A DNA stretch of 26,918 nucleotides from Chromera velia (GCA_018398765.1 JAHBMJ010000698.1:32059-58976); one strand, 5' to 3'; shown: positions 11,623 through 21,964, counted from the first letter of the stretch. The notes: generated by a model from the sequence alone, not told the origin. A program made the numbers and translations.

Positions 11623-12457
11623 ATGAAAGTCCCTCTGTGGAATGTTATCTTCATGACATTCGTGGGATCTTTCCTTTGCACTGCCAACTCTGACACAGAT
11701 GTTCCAGTGGCGGTGTCCCCTTCTTCCTTTCCTGTTGGAATGCAGTGGGTGTGGCAGTATGAGGACAGCCAGAGCGTTGTGAGCTCTTGGGAGCGTTATG
11801 AGGTCACCAAGAGGGAAGCGGACAACATCGTCGTCCTCGAGATGGCAAGCCGCTTCCCCGACAAACCCAAAGCAGATTTCACGGTGCACCACAGGATGAC
11901 TGTGGATGTGCAGAAGTGCCTAGACGCCTACAGAGACCTGCGACGTCCGAAGGGCTGGGCTCTGAAGAAGTTTGAATACCTCAGTGATGGCAAATGGATG
12001 CCTGGAGGGTCGGGAAAGAACAGACAGGCGTTTGAAGAGAAATTCAACTGCATCGCTTCTGTCGATGAGAAAGAGCAGAGGTGCGTCGCAGGGAAAAATG
12101 ATGAGATGAGAGAGAGCGTTTTTTGTTGGTCTCCTTTGTCTTAATCTCCGAGGACTGTCACAAAGGGTAGCCGAGTTTTGTCTTGCCTCTAGGAGGCCAG
12201 CGTGAATTCCTTCTTTCTCTTTCTGTCTGTCTCTGTCTCTGTCTCTGTCTCTGTTTCTGTCTCTGTCTCTGTCTCTGTCTCTGTCTCTGTCTCTGTCTCT
12301 GCCTGTGTCTCTGTCTGTGTGTCTGTGTCTATCTTTGCCTGTGTCTCTGTCTCTGTCTCAGAGTGAGTGAGTCAGTGCGTGTGTGTGTGCCGGTCTGCCT
12401 GCCAGTCCTTCTGTCTGATCTCTTTCTCTCCCTCCCTCCTTCCTCCTCCTCCTCCTC

Positions 12458-12496
<39 letters not shown>

Positions 12497-13520
12497 GCGC
12501 ACTCACACATACACACAAACATACATACATACATACACACACACACGCGCGCGCGCGTCTATGTGTCTCTCTCTGTCTATCTCTCTGTCTGTTTGTCTCT
12601 GTCTGTCTATCCGTCTGTCTGGGCCCCCTGCCCACATTGTTTGATTTTTTGTTCTGTTCTGTTGTCTTTGTTCTTTCTCTCTTTTTTTCTGTTGTGTACA
12701 TGAAGAAAAGGAGGGAGAAGAATAAAAATAATGTCTGTCTCTCTATCTATTTGCCTATCTGTCTGTCTTTTTGTCTGTTGTGCACATAAAGAAAAGGAGG
12801 GAGAAGAAGAAACACCTGTCTGTCTCGCCGTCTGTCTGTCTGTCTGTCTGTCTGTCTCACATATAGTCTGTCTGTCTGTCTGTCTGTCTGGCTCTCTCGG
12901 GCGAAGACAACGAAACATATACTAATACAGTCTGTCCGTGCATGCACGCAGGTACGTGTACGAGTCGAAAGAGATCAGCCTACCAGTGACAGGAAAGACG
13001 CGTGTCTTCAGACAGGGAAGGAAATTCACTCCCAGAGGACAATACGACTCTTGGTGGGTTGTCGATGAGAATGCTGCATTGAATGATACTTGCCTCTTCT
13101 GCTTCAGGTGGGCGATAGAGGCGCCACTTGCCTGCATGAAGCTAAGGTCCGACTTCTTCAATGTGTTTTGCTCTCAGAGTGACAGAGAGGAAGCTAGGCG
13201 TACCTGGAGTATCATGACAAAGAAGTTGTCGAGCCGTGAAGAAGAGCACTGCACTGTTCTGAGTCCATCCATGCATTTATGGAGGTGTCTCTTATAGATC
13301 CATATCCGCACGCTGTAAGACACAACACATGTGCTGCAGGTATTTCCAGGGGCCTGACGCTCTTGGGGGAATAGCAGCATGGAAGGATTTCAACCCCGAC
13401 AAACCGAAGTTCGCTTACACCTTTCGCTTAATTTATTTTGGAAAGAAAGAGCTTTCTGAAGGTTTTCTGAAGGCCCTCAGGCTGCCGACACGGACACTTC
13501 CACCACGACTGCAACAATGA
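11623..13520 (+). CDS. Secreted protein of unknown family, three exons
   Basis: Exons 11623-12080, 12952-13107 and 13340-13520 join in phase (each intron splits an Arg codon, AG|G) to a 264-aa protein ending in TGA. The N-terminus has a classical signal peptide: MK start, hydrophobic core of about 14 residues, small residues near TANS. The mature protein has scattered aromatic residues (WVWQYED, DSWWVVDE), a TCLFCF cysteine pair, and a conserved-looking C-terminal segment GPDALGGIAAWKDFNPDKP. I do not recognise the family; a small beta-sandwich or lipocalin-like fold is possible but not shown. Intron 1 (12081-12951) is almost entirely microsatellite. The exon 1 frame reads 21 codons into the intron before a stop, so a gene finder that misses the splice would truncate it. 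Confidence 0.75.
12215..12890. repeat. Long compound microsatellite within an intron
   Basis: Runs of CTGTCT, CTCC, CT, CA, CG and CTGT units succeed each other through most of intron 1 of the secreted-protein gene. Two similar non-simple segments (about 12690-12730 and 12777-12812, both containing GAAAAGGAGGGAGAAGAA) show an internal duplication with a period near 86 bp. Confidence 0.95.
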
Positions 13521-14510
13521 CTGAAACTGGGGCTGAAACTGAGAGACTGGGGCTCACTTATGCGTAGGGCACGCCAAGGAGCACCTCATGAAAACTTCAT
13601 CTTTGAGTTTTCATTTTCCTAACGCTGACGTACAAAATTTAAGCATTATTCAACTGAGTTGAGGTAACCAAGATTACGGTTTTTAAAATGGATTGTAATG
13701 ACCTCTAAATTTCTTAGTAATTTTGTTTTCTTTTTCATAATGTATATTATCAAGCTAAATTCTAGGCTAAATTAAATTGTAGCTAAAAACTTAGTGATTC
13801 TGAGCAATTAATCATACTAGTAGTTTGAATAGTTGGTGGCCTAGTTTGTGGTAATGAAAGCTCATAATTTATTGAAATTAAATATTGTTAAGAGTCACAA
13901 CTTAAGACCTAGGTTTAAAACATTATAAAACTAACAGATTGTATGAATAGTTATCAATTTGATACACTGCATGCTAAGATTGATAAGTGTATAACAATGG
14001 GTGTTTACCTAGGTGTTTACTCTCCAGTTTGTTCAAGTTTAAAGTTATTTACTTAATATCTCTCTTCATTCACCATCGGGCATAATATTTGATGTATCAT
14101 GCAAGATTCTTCTTATGTAATTTGAATTTATCATATGATTATTGATAAATCCGCTAGTGGGCAAGCTAGCAAGCTATACGGGGCTCTACATACACACAAC
14201 TTACTTGAGTCTACTTCGGTACTCGTCTGTCGGGTCCTTCATTGTCACTTCAAGTCGTTCTGGTGAGATCCTTTCTGTATGACTTGTCAAGTAATTCTTG
14301 CTTCGCATGTATGCACGTCTGTATCGCTTTCCAAGTGAATTCAGATATATACATGGATGCAACGTCACGTCTGTTTCCATTTTTCCATCTCTGTATGTTC
14401 ATGCTTTATGCTTCTTTCTGATACTGAGATCAGTCTCACTTCTGTTGCCATCTGTTGTTGATGTGTTGCTTTGACAGTGTTGCTATAACTGTGTTGTTTG
14501 CATCGTTAAG
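13521..14510. other. AT-rich intergenic stretch, no gene seen
   Basis: From about 13600 the sequence is strongly AT-rich with no sizeable open frame on either strand. I see no RNA gene or repeat structure in it. Confidence 0.6.
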
Positions 14511-14520
14511 GCTGCCGCAC

Positions 14521-14650
14521 GCCTGACGCACGCTCGGCGGGCTGTCCGTTCTGTGGGTCCGCTCCCGCGTGCGCGCCTGACGTATGCTCGGCGGGCCGTC
14601 CGTTCTGTGGGTCCACTCCCGCGGCCGCGCGCGCCTGGCCCATCCCATGG
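14521..14650. repeat. GC-rich tandem repeat, period about 54 bp, in AT-rich DNA
   Basis: Two near-identical units begin at 14521 and 14575 (GCCTGACG, then CTCGGCGGGC, TCCGTTCTGTGGGTCC, CTCCCGCG); a third start (GCCTGG) appears near 14633. The differences between units are mostly transitions. The block stands out as a GC island between AT-rich flanks. Confidence 0.75.
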
Positions 14651-15998
14651 CCCGTCGCCGCTTTCTGAATTAGGGCACAACAATTATTTATGATTATTAT
14701 GAATATAAAAGAACATTCAATTCTAGGTTTAATTAGTTTTTTTGTTTGTCTCTTAAAATAAAATCACGTACAGCTTTCTTTAATATGAAGTAGTTTTGAC
14801 TATAGTTTACCAATTAGTTCCTTAAAAAAGAAATTAAACACTGAGTTCCCTCTTTTTTTTTTTTTTCACGATTACTGGCACTAGCTAGGGCACTGCTCGG
14901 GCACCGGTAGCTCCACCACTGAGTACGTTTGTCAACTGTTGCTGTGCTACGGGTCGAGGGTCTGGTAGGAACCGCTCGTCCCCTCACGTACACTCTCTCT
15001 CCTAGCTCTTCACAATTGTAAACTCCGACTTCGCAAAGGCTCCCCCATGTATGCAGAGAAGGGAGGCCGGGTGTTCCCATCTCAATGACATGATGTCTGC
15101 AGCAGATCGAGTGAACGGATGACAACATACATCCACGGGGGCAGGTAGCCATGCAACCTCCAGGCCTCTCCCCACCCCTTTTGAACGCTAATGCAGGCAC
15201 ACCATTTCGGAGATGTATGAACGTGTGGCGGAAACTCCGCCCATTGGCGTGTGCTTGTGATTTGCATACAGCTCTCGAGACACGCAGGCTGTTCGCCAGT
15301 CCTGTTGGATGACCGTGCGAGGGGTCCCTTGTCCCCTGCCGCCGCCTCCGTCATCCCCCTCCCCAGTCACCTCCTCCTCCACCAGGAGGACCATCTGACA
15401 TCACCCTGCATGGGGTCTCTGAAACCGATCGTTCTCTTTCCTAGACACAAACAGTCACAGGGGAGGAACAAATCTGTGTGAACTAAGTCTGTACTATATA
15501 TATACATGTCCTTGCTTTGAAGCTCCGTGCCATTCATCGATGTCAGCAGCCAGGGGGGGGACCCTGGCCGACCCTGGCTAGCTCGGACACGGCTCCATGC
15601 ATGCACCTTCTGAAGAGCTAGAGAGGGGACAGGGGAGTGCCCCCCCTGTGTCAGACTCCACCCCTGAGGCCTCGTCCGTCTGGTCTCCACAACATGCAGG
15701 GAGGGCGTTTGGCAGCAGCTGTGGTACTGTGAGGAAGGAAGGAAGGGAGGGAGGGAGAGTGCCAGACAGACATTCTGGTGAACAGAAAAGACCCTCCGAC
15801 CCCATTTTTAAGAGAGAACAAAAGGACAAAAACAAAACTCAAGATTTGGATCAAATCACATGCAGAGAGCGACCTTCATTAAAAAGCAAGTTAGGTACAC
15901 CCCATGCATATGGACCTCAATCTTCATCGAGAAGTTCCATCAGTCAGCTCTTCTGTCCATTTTTCCTTCCACGCACCCTTACGCTGCTGTCCCCTTCT
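14651..15998. other. Intergenic, no supported gene
   Basis: It is AT-rich until about 14870, then balanced. Frames exist on both strands (for example plus 15597-16127), but the largest overlaps the confident C-terminal exon of the F-box gene on the opposite strand and shows no motif. The part next to 15998 is probably 3' UTR of that gene. Confidence 0.5.
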
Positions 15999-16534
15999 TC
16001 AAATGTCCAAAAACAACCAGACTGGATTGTCGAAGTACGCAAAACAGTGGCTGCTGTCATTCCACAAAAATGCAAACCCCCTCGTGTCCTCTGCAACTTT
16101 GAAGGACACCTTCAGCTGCTGCCATGACCCGTCCCCCCTGTGCCGCGCCTCCCCTCCCAAGGTATTCCAGTTGTACCCCCCCCCGATGAACTGCATGAAG
16201 ACTTTGCACCCAGGCACGAACGCCCGTGTCCACACAGAGAAACACGCCGTAGTGTCCTTATTGACTACAGACCCTATTGTGGCAATCCGCTTCGACCAGG
16301 GCGCCTGCGTGCCCCCCACACCCCGTATCACCCTGCTGGAAAGGAAGGCGTGCTGCCTGAGGGGCAAAATCTCAAAGAGCATGTCCTCGTGGCCTGCGCG
16401 GGTCCTCCACACTGCAAAGGAAGAAAGGGAGAATTGTTCGTTCAGATATGATTCTTTCATGCAGCTTTGAGTGGATAATCGCAGCAGTGTAATAAAAATG
16501 TCATCGACAATACTGCGTCCGTGTGTGCGCTGTG

Positions 16535-16615
<81 letters not shown>

Positions 16616-16681
16616 TCTGTCTGTCTGTCTCTGTCTCTGTCTCTGTCTCTGTCTCTGTCTCTGTCTCTGTCTCTGTCTCTG

Positions 16682-16725
<44 letters not shown>

Positions 16726-17455
16726 CCCTTCTCTTTCTCCCCCCCCNNNNNNNNNNNNNNNNNNNNNNNNNNNNNNNNNNNNNNNNNNNNNNNNNNNNNN
16801 NNNNNNNNNNNNNNNNNNNNNNNNNNNNNNNNNNNNNNNNNNNNNNNNNNNNNNNNNNNNNNNNNNNNNNNNNNNNNNNNNNNNNNNNNNNNNNNNNNNN
16901 NNNNNNNNNNNNNNNNNNCCCCTCTCTCTCTCTGTGTGTGTGTGTGTGTGTGTGACCGGTCAATCATGGGTCGGTTGGAGCATATCGTCGGCAAACAAGT
17001 CGGATCTCCTTTCACAAGTTGCCGTCGAAGGCCTGTCAGCAAGTCCCGGCTTAATCAGATGGCACACAGGAGAAGAGGTCAGTACTGAACCTAACAACCG
17101 CCTTGTGTCAGGAAATGACTCACCTACCATCAAGCTTGGTGGTATTTGCAGTTCCATCTGCACTCCACTCCTTATTTTCTGCCGTGATGAAGTATGACAA
17201 CGTGTTCTACCATAAAACGATCTCCTTAAACGCCCTCCTTGCGTAGGTCTTCGTATCTGCGTTCGCACTGGGGACAACTCCTAACAGAAAAGGGCGCCAT
17301 AGATCTTCTGACAGGCCCACGTCTCGGAAGCTCCGACAGACAAGGGACGCACTCAGCAAGTCTCGAGGATGAAAGAAGAGAAGGATCTTCTCCACGACGG
17401 GCTTCTTAAGGTGCCAAAGGTCAGAAGACTGGGAAGGGGAGATTGGTTCAGACAT
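15999..17455 (-). CDS. F-box protein with C-terminal domain of unknown type
   Basis: F-box proteins link substrates to SCF ubiquitin ligases. The first exon starts at ATG 17455-17453 and runs to about 17211. Its residues from about 15 on (LWHLKKPVVEKILLFF, then HPRDLLSASLVCRSFR and LSEDLWRPFL) fit the F-box pattern. A short middle exon lies near 17172/17178-17128 (EWSADGTANTTKLD). The last exon is 16411-15999, ends in TGA, and joins the middle exon in exact phase (G|TG = Val). It reads VWRTRAGHEDMLFEILP, then SVWTRAFVPGCKVF and GSWQQLKVSF, ending with YFDNPVWLFLD. That C-terminus looks like a beta-sandwich, perhaps an F-box-associated glycan-binding type, but I cannot confirm it. The join of exon 1 to exon 2 is unresolved: the best donor (17210) is out of phase, and a weak donor after KEI would fit. 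The intron before the last exon holds a microsatellite and an N gap. Confidence 0.7.
16530..16740. repeat. (CT)n and (CTCTGT)n microsatellite in F-box gene intron
   Basis: A CT run passes into a regular CTGTCT hexamer array and back to CT, ending in C runs at the gap. A GT run follows the gap (about 16932-16954). Confidence 0.95.
16747..16918. other. Assembly gap (172 N) between poly-C runs
   Basis: All 172 bases are undetermined and lie within the F-box gene intron. Like the first gap it is bordered by C runs on both sides, so a C-rich tract probably stopped sequencing. Confidence 0.95.
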
Positions 17456-18392
17456 CACCCAAATTGAGGTTGAACGTCTGCACAACCCACATAGAGTTCC
17501 GCGATCGGCCGGCACCCGGACTGTTGAGATGGCAGTACCCAACTTCTTAAGCAGCACACTTCCTTGGTGATATATGTATATATATATATATGTATGTATG
17601 TTCTCACGGGTTCGTGTATACCTCGCTGTGTGTTCGTCTTCAATCGTCCTTCTTTCAGATGCAGTTGCATGCATGCATGGAGGTCACATCGATCTCTTTA
17701 GTGTCTCTCATCGATGCATAGTCGATTATATCGATCGCAAAATATGTGTACGAGATACACCCAACCAGTTGGGTGAGTGCCTCGGGGGGCCCTTTAGGGG
17801 GTCCACAAATATTTGATTGGTGCGGGATGCACCTCTGCACAATTAAAGTCTTTCTGATTAAAAGGGTAGCCTTTTTTCAATGAAAGAACTGAAGTGTTTC
17901 AAAAGTTCTGCCCTGCATCCCCTCTGTCTCTTTTTTCTCTCTTTTGATTGTCCAACCTGTTGTGAAGCCGCAATTGATCAGCTGTATCAGGGTGATCGAA
18001 GTCATACCTATTTTTGTCTCTGGTAGTTGTAGTGATGATTGAGGTTTTTGTTATGCATGCCGCGTCCCTGTGTATGAGGGGCGGATCTAGCCTAGTCTGT
18101 CAAAAGGTTCCGGTTCGTCCCGTCTATTCTGAATCTAGGAACACTGCTCATTGATCACTTTTACTGCGGCTTATTTCTCAAGCGGTGGTAGAGTAGAACT
18201 TGGAGAACAACGAAAAGAAGGGAGAGGCAGGGCAAAAACTTTCTAAAAGTTTGTCCCCTTGGCAAAGGCTACCCTTTGACGGCAGAGAACAACTTCAAAG
18301 AGACCCCTCCATTAATTTGCCCCTCATTTTCTCAACCTTCTTTTCTTCCTTTCTTTTCATACGCTTGCCCCCCCCTTTTTTTCCTTTCTTCT
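17456..18392. other. Intergenic, no gene; contains an inverted-repeat pair
   Basis: It holds a short TA run at about 17571-17590, a GCATGCATGCATGG site near 17667, and the inverted repeat listed separately. No frame with a recognisable product is present. The right end abuts the retroelement. Confidence 0.55.
17861..18277. repeat. Inverted-repeat-bounded segment (MITE-like, imperfect)
   Basis: AAAGGGTAGCCTTT at 17861-17874 is exactly inverted at 18264-18277. Similarity continues inward for about 60 bp with gaps (both arms then carry an AGTT word followed by TGCCCTGC). The 417-bp segment is noncoding. A small non-autonomous DNA transposon is the likely reading; no target duplication is evident. 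Confidence 0.4.
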
Positions 18393-18740
18393 GGACACTA
18401 CGTATGTTCTCTAATCATGCCTACAGTCTATCCATCGGCTTGCAAAGATCGACATAATACTACGATTAATTGGCATACTGATTTCGAGCTATTAATGTTT
18501 AGCTCAACGTGTATGTGAAGCTTCTAAATCAGTCTCCGAAGTTTTTTGCATGCATGCATTTTTTGTATGTCGGTTAATTAGCATGTATTCGATGAATTGC
18601 AATGGAATCAGACAGCAGCCTGTTGGATCGTACTGGATTATGGTAGATTGACCGTGTGCTCCTACCAACACATTTGTGTACAGACAACATAAGATCTCAG
18701 CTGTTTGAAGAGACTATCTATTTCCTAGAATCTCCATTAT
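18393..18740 (+). repeat. Left direct terminal repeat (348 bp)
   Basis: It starts GGACACTACG and ends TCTCCATTAT. Compared with the right copy it shows 12 transitions, no transversion and one single-base indel in a T run, about 96.5% identity. It is followed by a 117-bp leader before ORF1. Confidence 0.95.
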
Positions 18741-18857
18741 AGATTGTTTTTCCGGGTCGGCACCTTACCTTGAACCTCGGAATTCTATAGACCGTCACGT
18801 GCATACAGTGAAGTCCAGTCTCTCTGCTGTCCCGGTAGACTGATTCTTAGGCACTTA

Positions 18858-20219
18858 ATGGACTCGGAGATGTATAAGTCTGTGAAAGAACGGCTCGGTC
18901 AGGTGGAAGTGGAAGAAGCGCCCCCGGATACGGAGAGAATGGTCGGGCCGAGGAAGAGGATCCCTGATAGAATGGTTGTGAAACCATATCTACCGGGTCA
19001 TGAGCTGAAGGCAGACGAGGTCATCGTCAATACGTTCAACACAGAGAAGACGGGGATGACAGAATGAGTCCTGGTGAAGATGAGGGTGGGAGACGCTGCG
19101 AATTTGAAAGCCATGAACAAAGATGCCCTCGAGTCCTCAATGAAGGTGGAGGTAATGAATAAACAGGCATACGATAGGCTGATTGTGCCGTCGAGGAAGA
19201 TGAAGAAGGGGGGAGAGATCAATGAAAAGGCACATATTGGAATGATGGAGGTGAAGGAAACATGTGATGAGATGGTGGAAGGGGTATTGATGCCAATGCT
19301 TCAGATGCCGCTCGACGGGGTGTTCTCAAAATCCAGAAGGGAGTATATGATGATGCAGAAGGGAATGGAATACAGAGAATACACCCAAAGGCTGACGAAC
19401 AAAGTGAGAAGTGAGGGGGCTGCATACATTGACGCACACCTGGCCACAGAACATATAGCTGCCAAAGCGGAGGCACAGGTAGATGTGGCGAGTGAGATGT
19501 TGTGCTCAGTGCCAGAGATGGTGAAAGAGCATGGAGTCATGGAAATTCATGGGCGGGTTGTTCGTCTTCAGGAAGAGATGAAGAAAACCCGGGGAAGGGG
19601 GGGGAGTAGGCCAATGGGTGGGAAACACTCTATGTACACGACCTGTGACATCCAATCAGGGGGGATCACAGTTGAGGACGTAGATGTAGATGGCCCTGGG
19701 GTGACGGAGAAGGGGATTCCGAACACAGGGGTGGATGTACGCCAGACTCAGTCTGGGGGAGGGGGAATGGTGAACAGAGGGATGAATGATGGGAAGAAGG
19801 GGGATGGGGGAATTAGCCTAATGGTGCCTAATCGAAACCCGAGAATGAACGGCAATGTAGGGGCAAACGGGGTGGGGGGGGGAGGGATGCAGGATGGCTT
19901 TAGTAGACAGGCAGGGACAGGGTCACCTAAGCGAATGAGGCAGGTAACGCATTCCTCGGAGGGGAAGCAGGGAATGACAGACTCGGGGTTCGTGACCCCA
20001 AGATCCATGGGAGAAAGAGAGGGGGAGGGTCAGCAGATGCGAAAGAGAGCTGTGACGCCCTTCAGACCGTCGTCCGCCGGGAGGGACAGGCCCACAATGA
20101 ATGGCATGCAAATCTTCCCCCCTAATGTGCCGATGGTAGGTGGAAGGATCACATACGAGACACTGGTCGACAACCGAAGAATGGAGGTTTGGGGGGGAAA
20201 CTCTGGCAAAAATGTATGA
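18858..20219 (+). pseudogene. Retroelement ORF1, gag-like, one internal TGA
   Basis: The frame opens at an ATG 117 bp after the left repeat and runs 454 codons to TGA at 20217-20219, with one in-frame TGA at 19065-19067. Methionine is unusually frequent. The first half is rich in charged helices (RVGDAANLKAMNKD through REYTQRLTNKVR); the second half is Gly/Asn/Arg-rich and probably disordered, with basic clusters (KKTRGRGGSR, KRMRQ, RKRAVTPFRP). A helical part followed by a basic disordered tail is the usual build of a nucleic-acid-binding gag-type ORF1. No zinc knuckle is visible in this frame. I recognise no family. The 3' end overlaps ORF2 in the -1 frame at a slippery heptamer. Confidence 0.6.
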
Positions 20220-20230
20220 ATGATGCCAGA
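20195..20230 (+). promoter_or_regulatory. Candidate -1 ribosomal frameshift site (G GGA AAC)
   Basis: The heptamer GGGAAAC at 20195-20201 lies in the ORF1 frame exactly as G GGA AAC, the X XXY YYZ pattern of retroviral-type -1 slippage. The ORF1 stop follows 16 bases later. The -1 frame is ORF2 and is open for 260 bases. TCTGGC (20202-20207) can pair with GCCAGA (20225-20230) as a 6-bp stem, but it begins immediately after the heptamer, closer than the usual 5-9 base spacer. It is a prediction only. Confidence 0.5.
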
Positions 20231-21964
20231 CTGATGGTGTCTGTCATGTACAGTGAAACACGGCGGGGCCAGGTGAGGAAGGAGATGATCTCAGCGCTGA
20301 GGGACAGTGCAGTAGACGGGGATCTGGAGGGCTGTGACCTTCTGGAACTCGTTTATGCTTTCATCATACAGAAGAAGAGGGTTGAGGCTCTCTGTCCACA
20401 GCAGGAGAAGGAGGGAGAAGGGGGGAAGGGAATGGGGGGTTGCCAGGTGGGACCTGATTGACTAGGGACTGAGGAGCATGTCGGGAGGAGCACTGGTCAG
20501 TTGAATGTTCAAATTAATTTTGATTCTTCTTTTTTGTTGTCTTTGTCTGATGAATTGCATGGGAAAGTGAGGGAACTGGTTGGAGTGATTGGGAAGGATA
20601 CAGGGAATGGAAGGGGTTTTGGCAGGGAAAGTATGAGAGAGAAAGTGGAGTTTGACCTTAATCGTCTTTCCCTCAGATTGGCTGGGGTGCGGATGTTTGT
20701 TGCATCCCTCCATGTGCACGCAGTTCAAGCCTGTCCTGTTTGCACATCGGAGATTCACAGATGCGATTGCCCGTTAACGACGGTTCTTGTCATTTAGACA
20801 ACACAACCACCTTCATACACTCTCTATATTATGCCTGCGTCCCCTGAGGATATGATAAATCCTTCTTGCAAGCTTCGGACTGTCTTTAAGAGAGGGTTTG
20901 GTCAGAAATGTTTGAAGAGACTTGTATATTCCCATTCGCTGGCTGCTTCTACATGGTTGGGCCTGTCTGATATGAAATATTCTTCCTTAAAGTTTCTGAG
21001 AGAGGTCAAGGATGCTTGTGCTGGGGTGGGAGAGGATGCATCATGGTGGAACAAGGGAGTAATATATTTGATTTGGTCACGATGGAAGAGAGGCTTTTAT
21101 ATTGGAAGTACCGTTGGTAGGGCGCTTGATCGGTTCTTTCAGCACCTCACGAGTGCATTAAAACCGCATCGCGTTGGGAGGAAATGTAATAAGACAGGTC
21201 GTAGGTATGCATATCGCTTCTATTCTGTTTTGTCTGCTGATGCTTCCAGACACGGCCTCTTTGTTATCCTTCCTATTGCAAAGATTAGGGGTGGTCAGAT
21301 GAATTTATGCATGATGGAGTACTTATGTATTCGTGCATACAAACCTACATAGAATACCGTTGGTGTGTTGAGGAGATTCAAGAATGATCCGGTACGTAAT
21401 TTGAGGGACCCTAATAAAAGGGATGTTCACCCAATTCCGTGCAGGTGTAGTGACAGGGTTTCAAGTCTGAGGAGGAGACTTAAATCTTCTGTTCACATAT
21501 CGAAGTTGGCGGGAGGAGTTGATAAAGGAGGCATTTTCCAATCTCGCTCCCTCTTCCTCTACAGGGTCACTGGTGCAGAGGGTGTGGGGGCGAAGAGAAG
21601 GGAAGGGGATGTGATTTCTCTTTTTCATACACAACTGCTGACTGCATTGTTCAAGAAGATCCTTCCCGATTCGTCTCTTCGTTCATTTGATGCGACGAAG
21701 AATGATTTGAGTGCATGTATGCGCATGGTGCCCAGGGGCGGGATTCTTGGGAGAGGGAGGGTAACTTTTGACTTGAATGTGAGACGAATGTGCGAGTTGA
21801 ATGGCTGGTCAGCAGCGACTTTGCTTAAAGGGGAGCTGATCACGATTCGGGTGCCCCTCGCTGACTTATCTTTTTTCCAATCCTTTTATTTTGCCATGTT
21901 TGAGGAGATAAGGAAAACTGTGTCTCCGTTGTCAAACGTGTTCGCCTTCTCTCCACAAAGCTGA
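20196..21964 (+). pseudogene. Retroelement ORF2 N-part: Cys motif and GIY-YIG nuclease
   Basis: One frame stays open from the frameshift site to 21964 except for TGA 20459-20461, TAG 20795-20797 and TAG 21350-21352. A Cys/His cluster CPVC-x5-HRCDC at 20732-20770 could bind zinc. The GIY-YIG domain sits at about 21050-21360: GVIYLIW, then FYIGST, a conserved Arg in RALDRFFQH, the catalytic Glu in MMEYLCI, and Asn just after KPT. Such domains nick DNA, here presumably the target for priming. The TAG at 21350-21352 falls directly before the conserved Asn, so the complete domain needs that codon to be read. Downstream the frame continues with basic segments (RCSDRVSSLRRRLKSS) into a linker. The family call for the nuclease is firm; the ATG at 20831 is an internal methionine if frameshifting is right. 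Confidence 0.75.
20831..21352 (+). CDS. GIY-YIG domain open reading frame (173 codons)
   Basis: This is the longest uninterrupted ATG-started piece covering the nuclease core and would be what a gene finder reports. In its own numbering GVIY is at 76-79, FYIG at 89-92, the candidate catalytic Arg at 97 or 101, His at 105 and Glu at 163; the stop replaces residue 174, one before the family's conserved Asn. It is part of the ORF2 reading frame described above, not a separate gene in my view. Confidence 0.6.
   Translation: MPASPEDMINPSCKLRTVFKRGFGQKCLKRLVYSHSLAASTWLGLSDMKYSSLKFLREVKDACAGVGEDASWWNKGVIYLIWSRWKRGFYIGSTVGRALDRFFQHLTSALKPHRVGRKCNKTGRRYAYRFYSVLSADASRHGLFVILPIAKIRGGQMNLCMMEYLCIRAYKPT

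Noticed and set aside
15597-16127. 176-codon plus-strand frame
   Set aside because: It overlaps antisense to the confident C-terminal exon of the F-box gene and is compositionally unremarkable.
16521-17088. Long Leu-Ser or Cys-Leu repeat frames across (CT)n arrays here and at 2272-2676, 3006-3875 and 12183-12925
   Set aside because: They are translations of microsatellites and N gaps, not genes.
18393-18740. Hammerhead ribozyme in the terminal repeats, as in many Penelope-like elements
   Set aside because: No CTGATGA core with a matching GAAA is present on either strand of either repeat copy.
20831-21352. A free-standing homing endonuclease gene
   Set aside because: The same frame is open on both sides of the flanking stops and leads to an RT inside the same pair of direct repeats, so it is one domain of ORF2.
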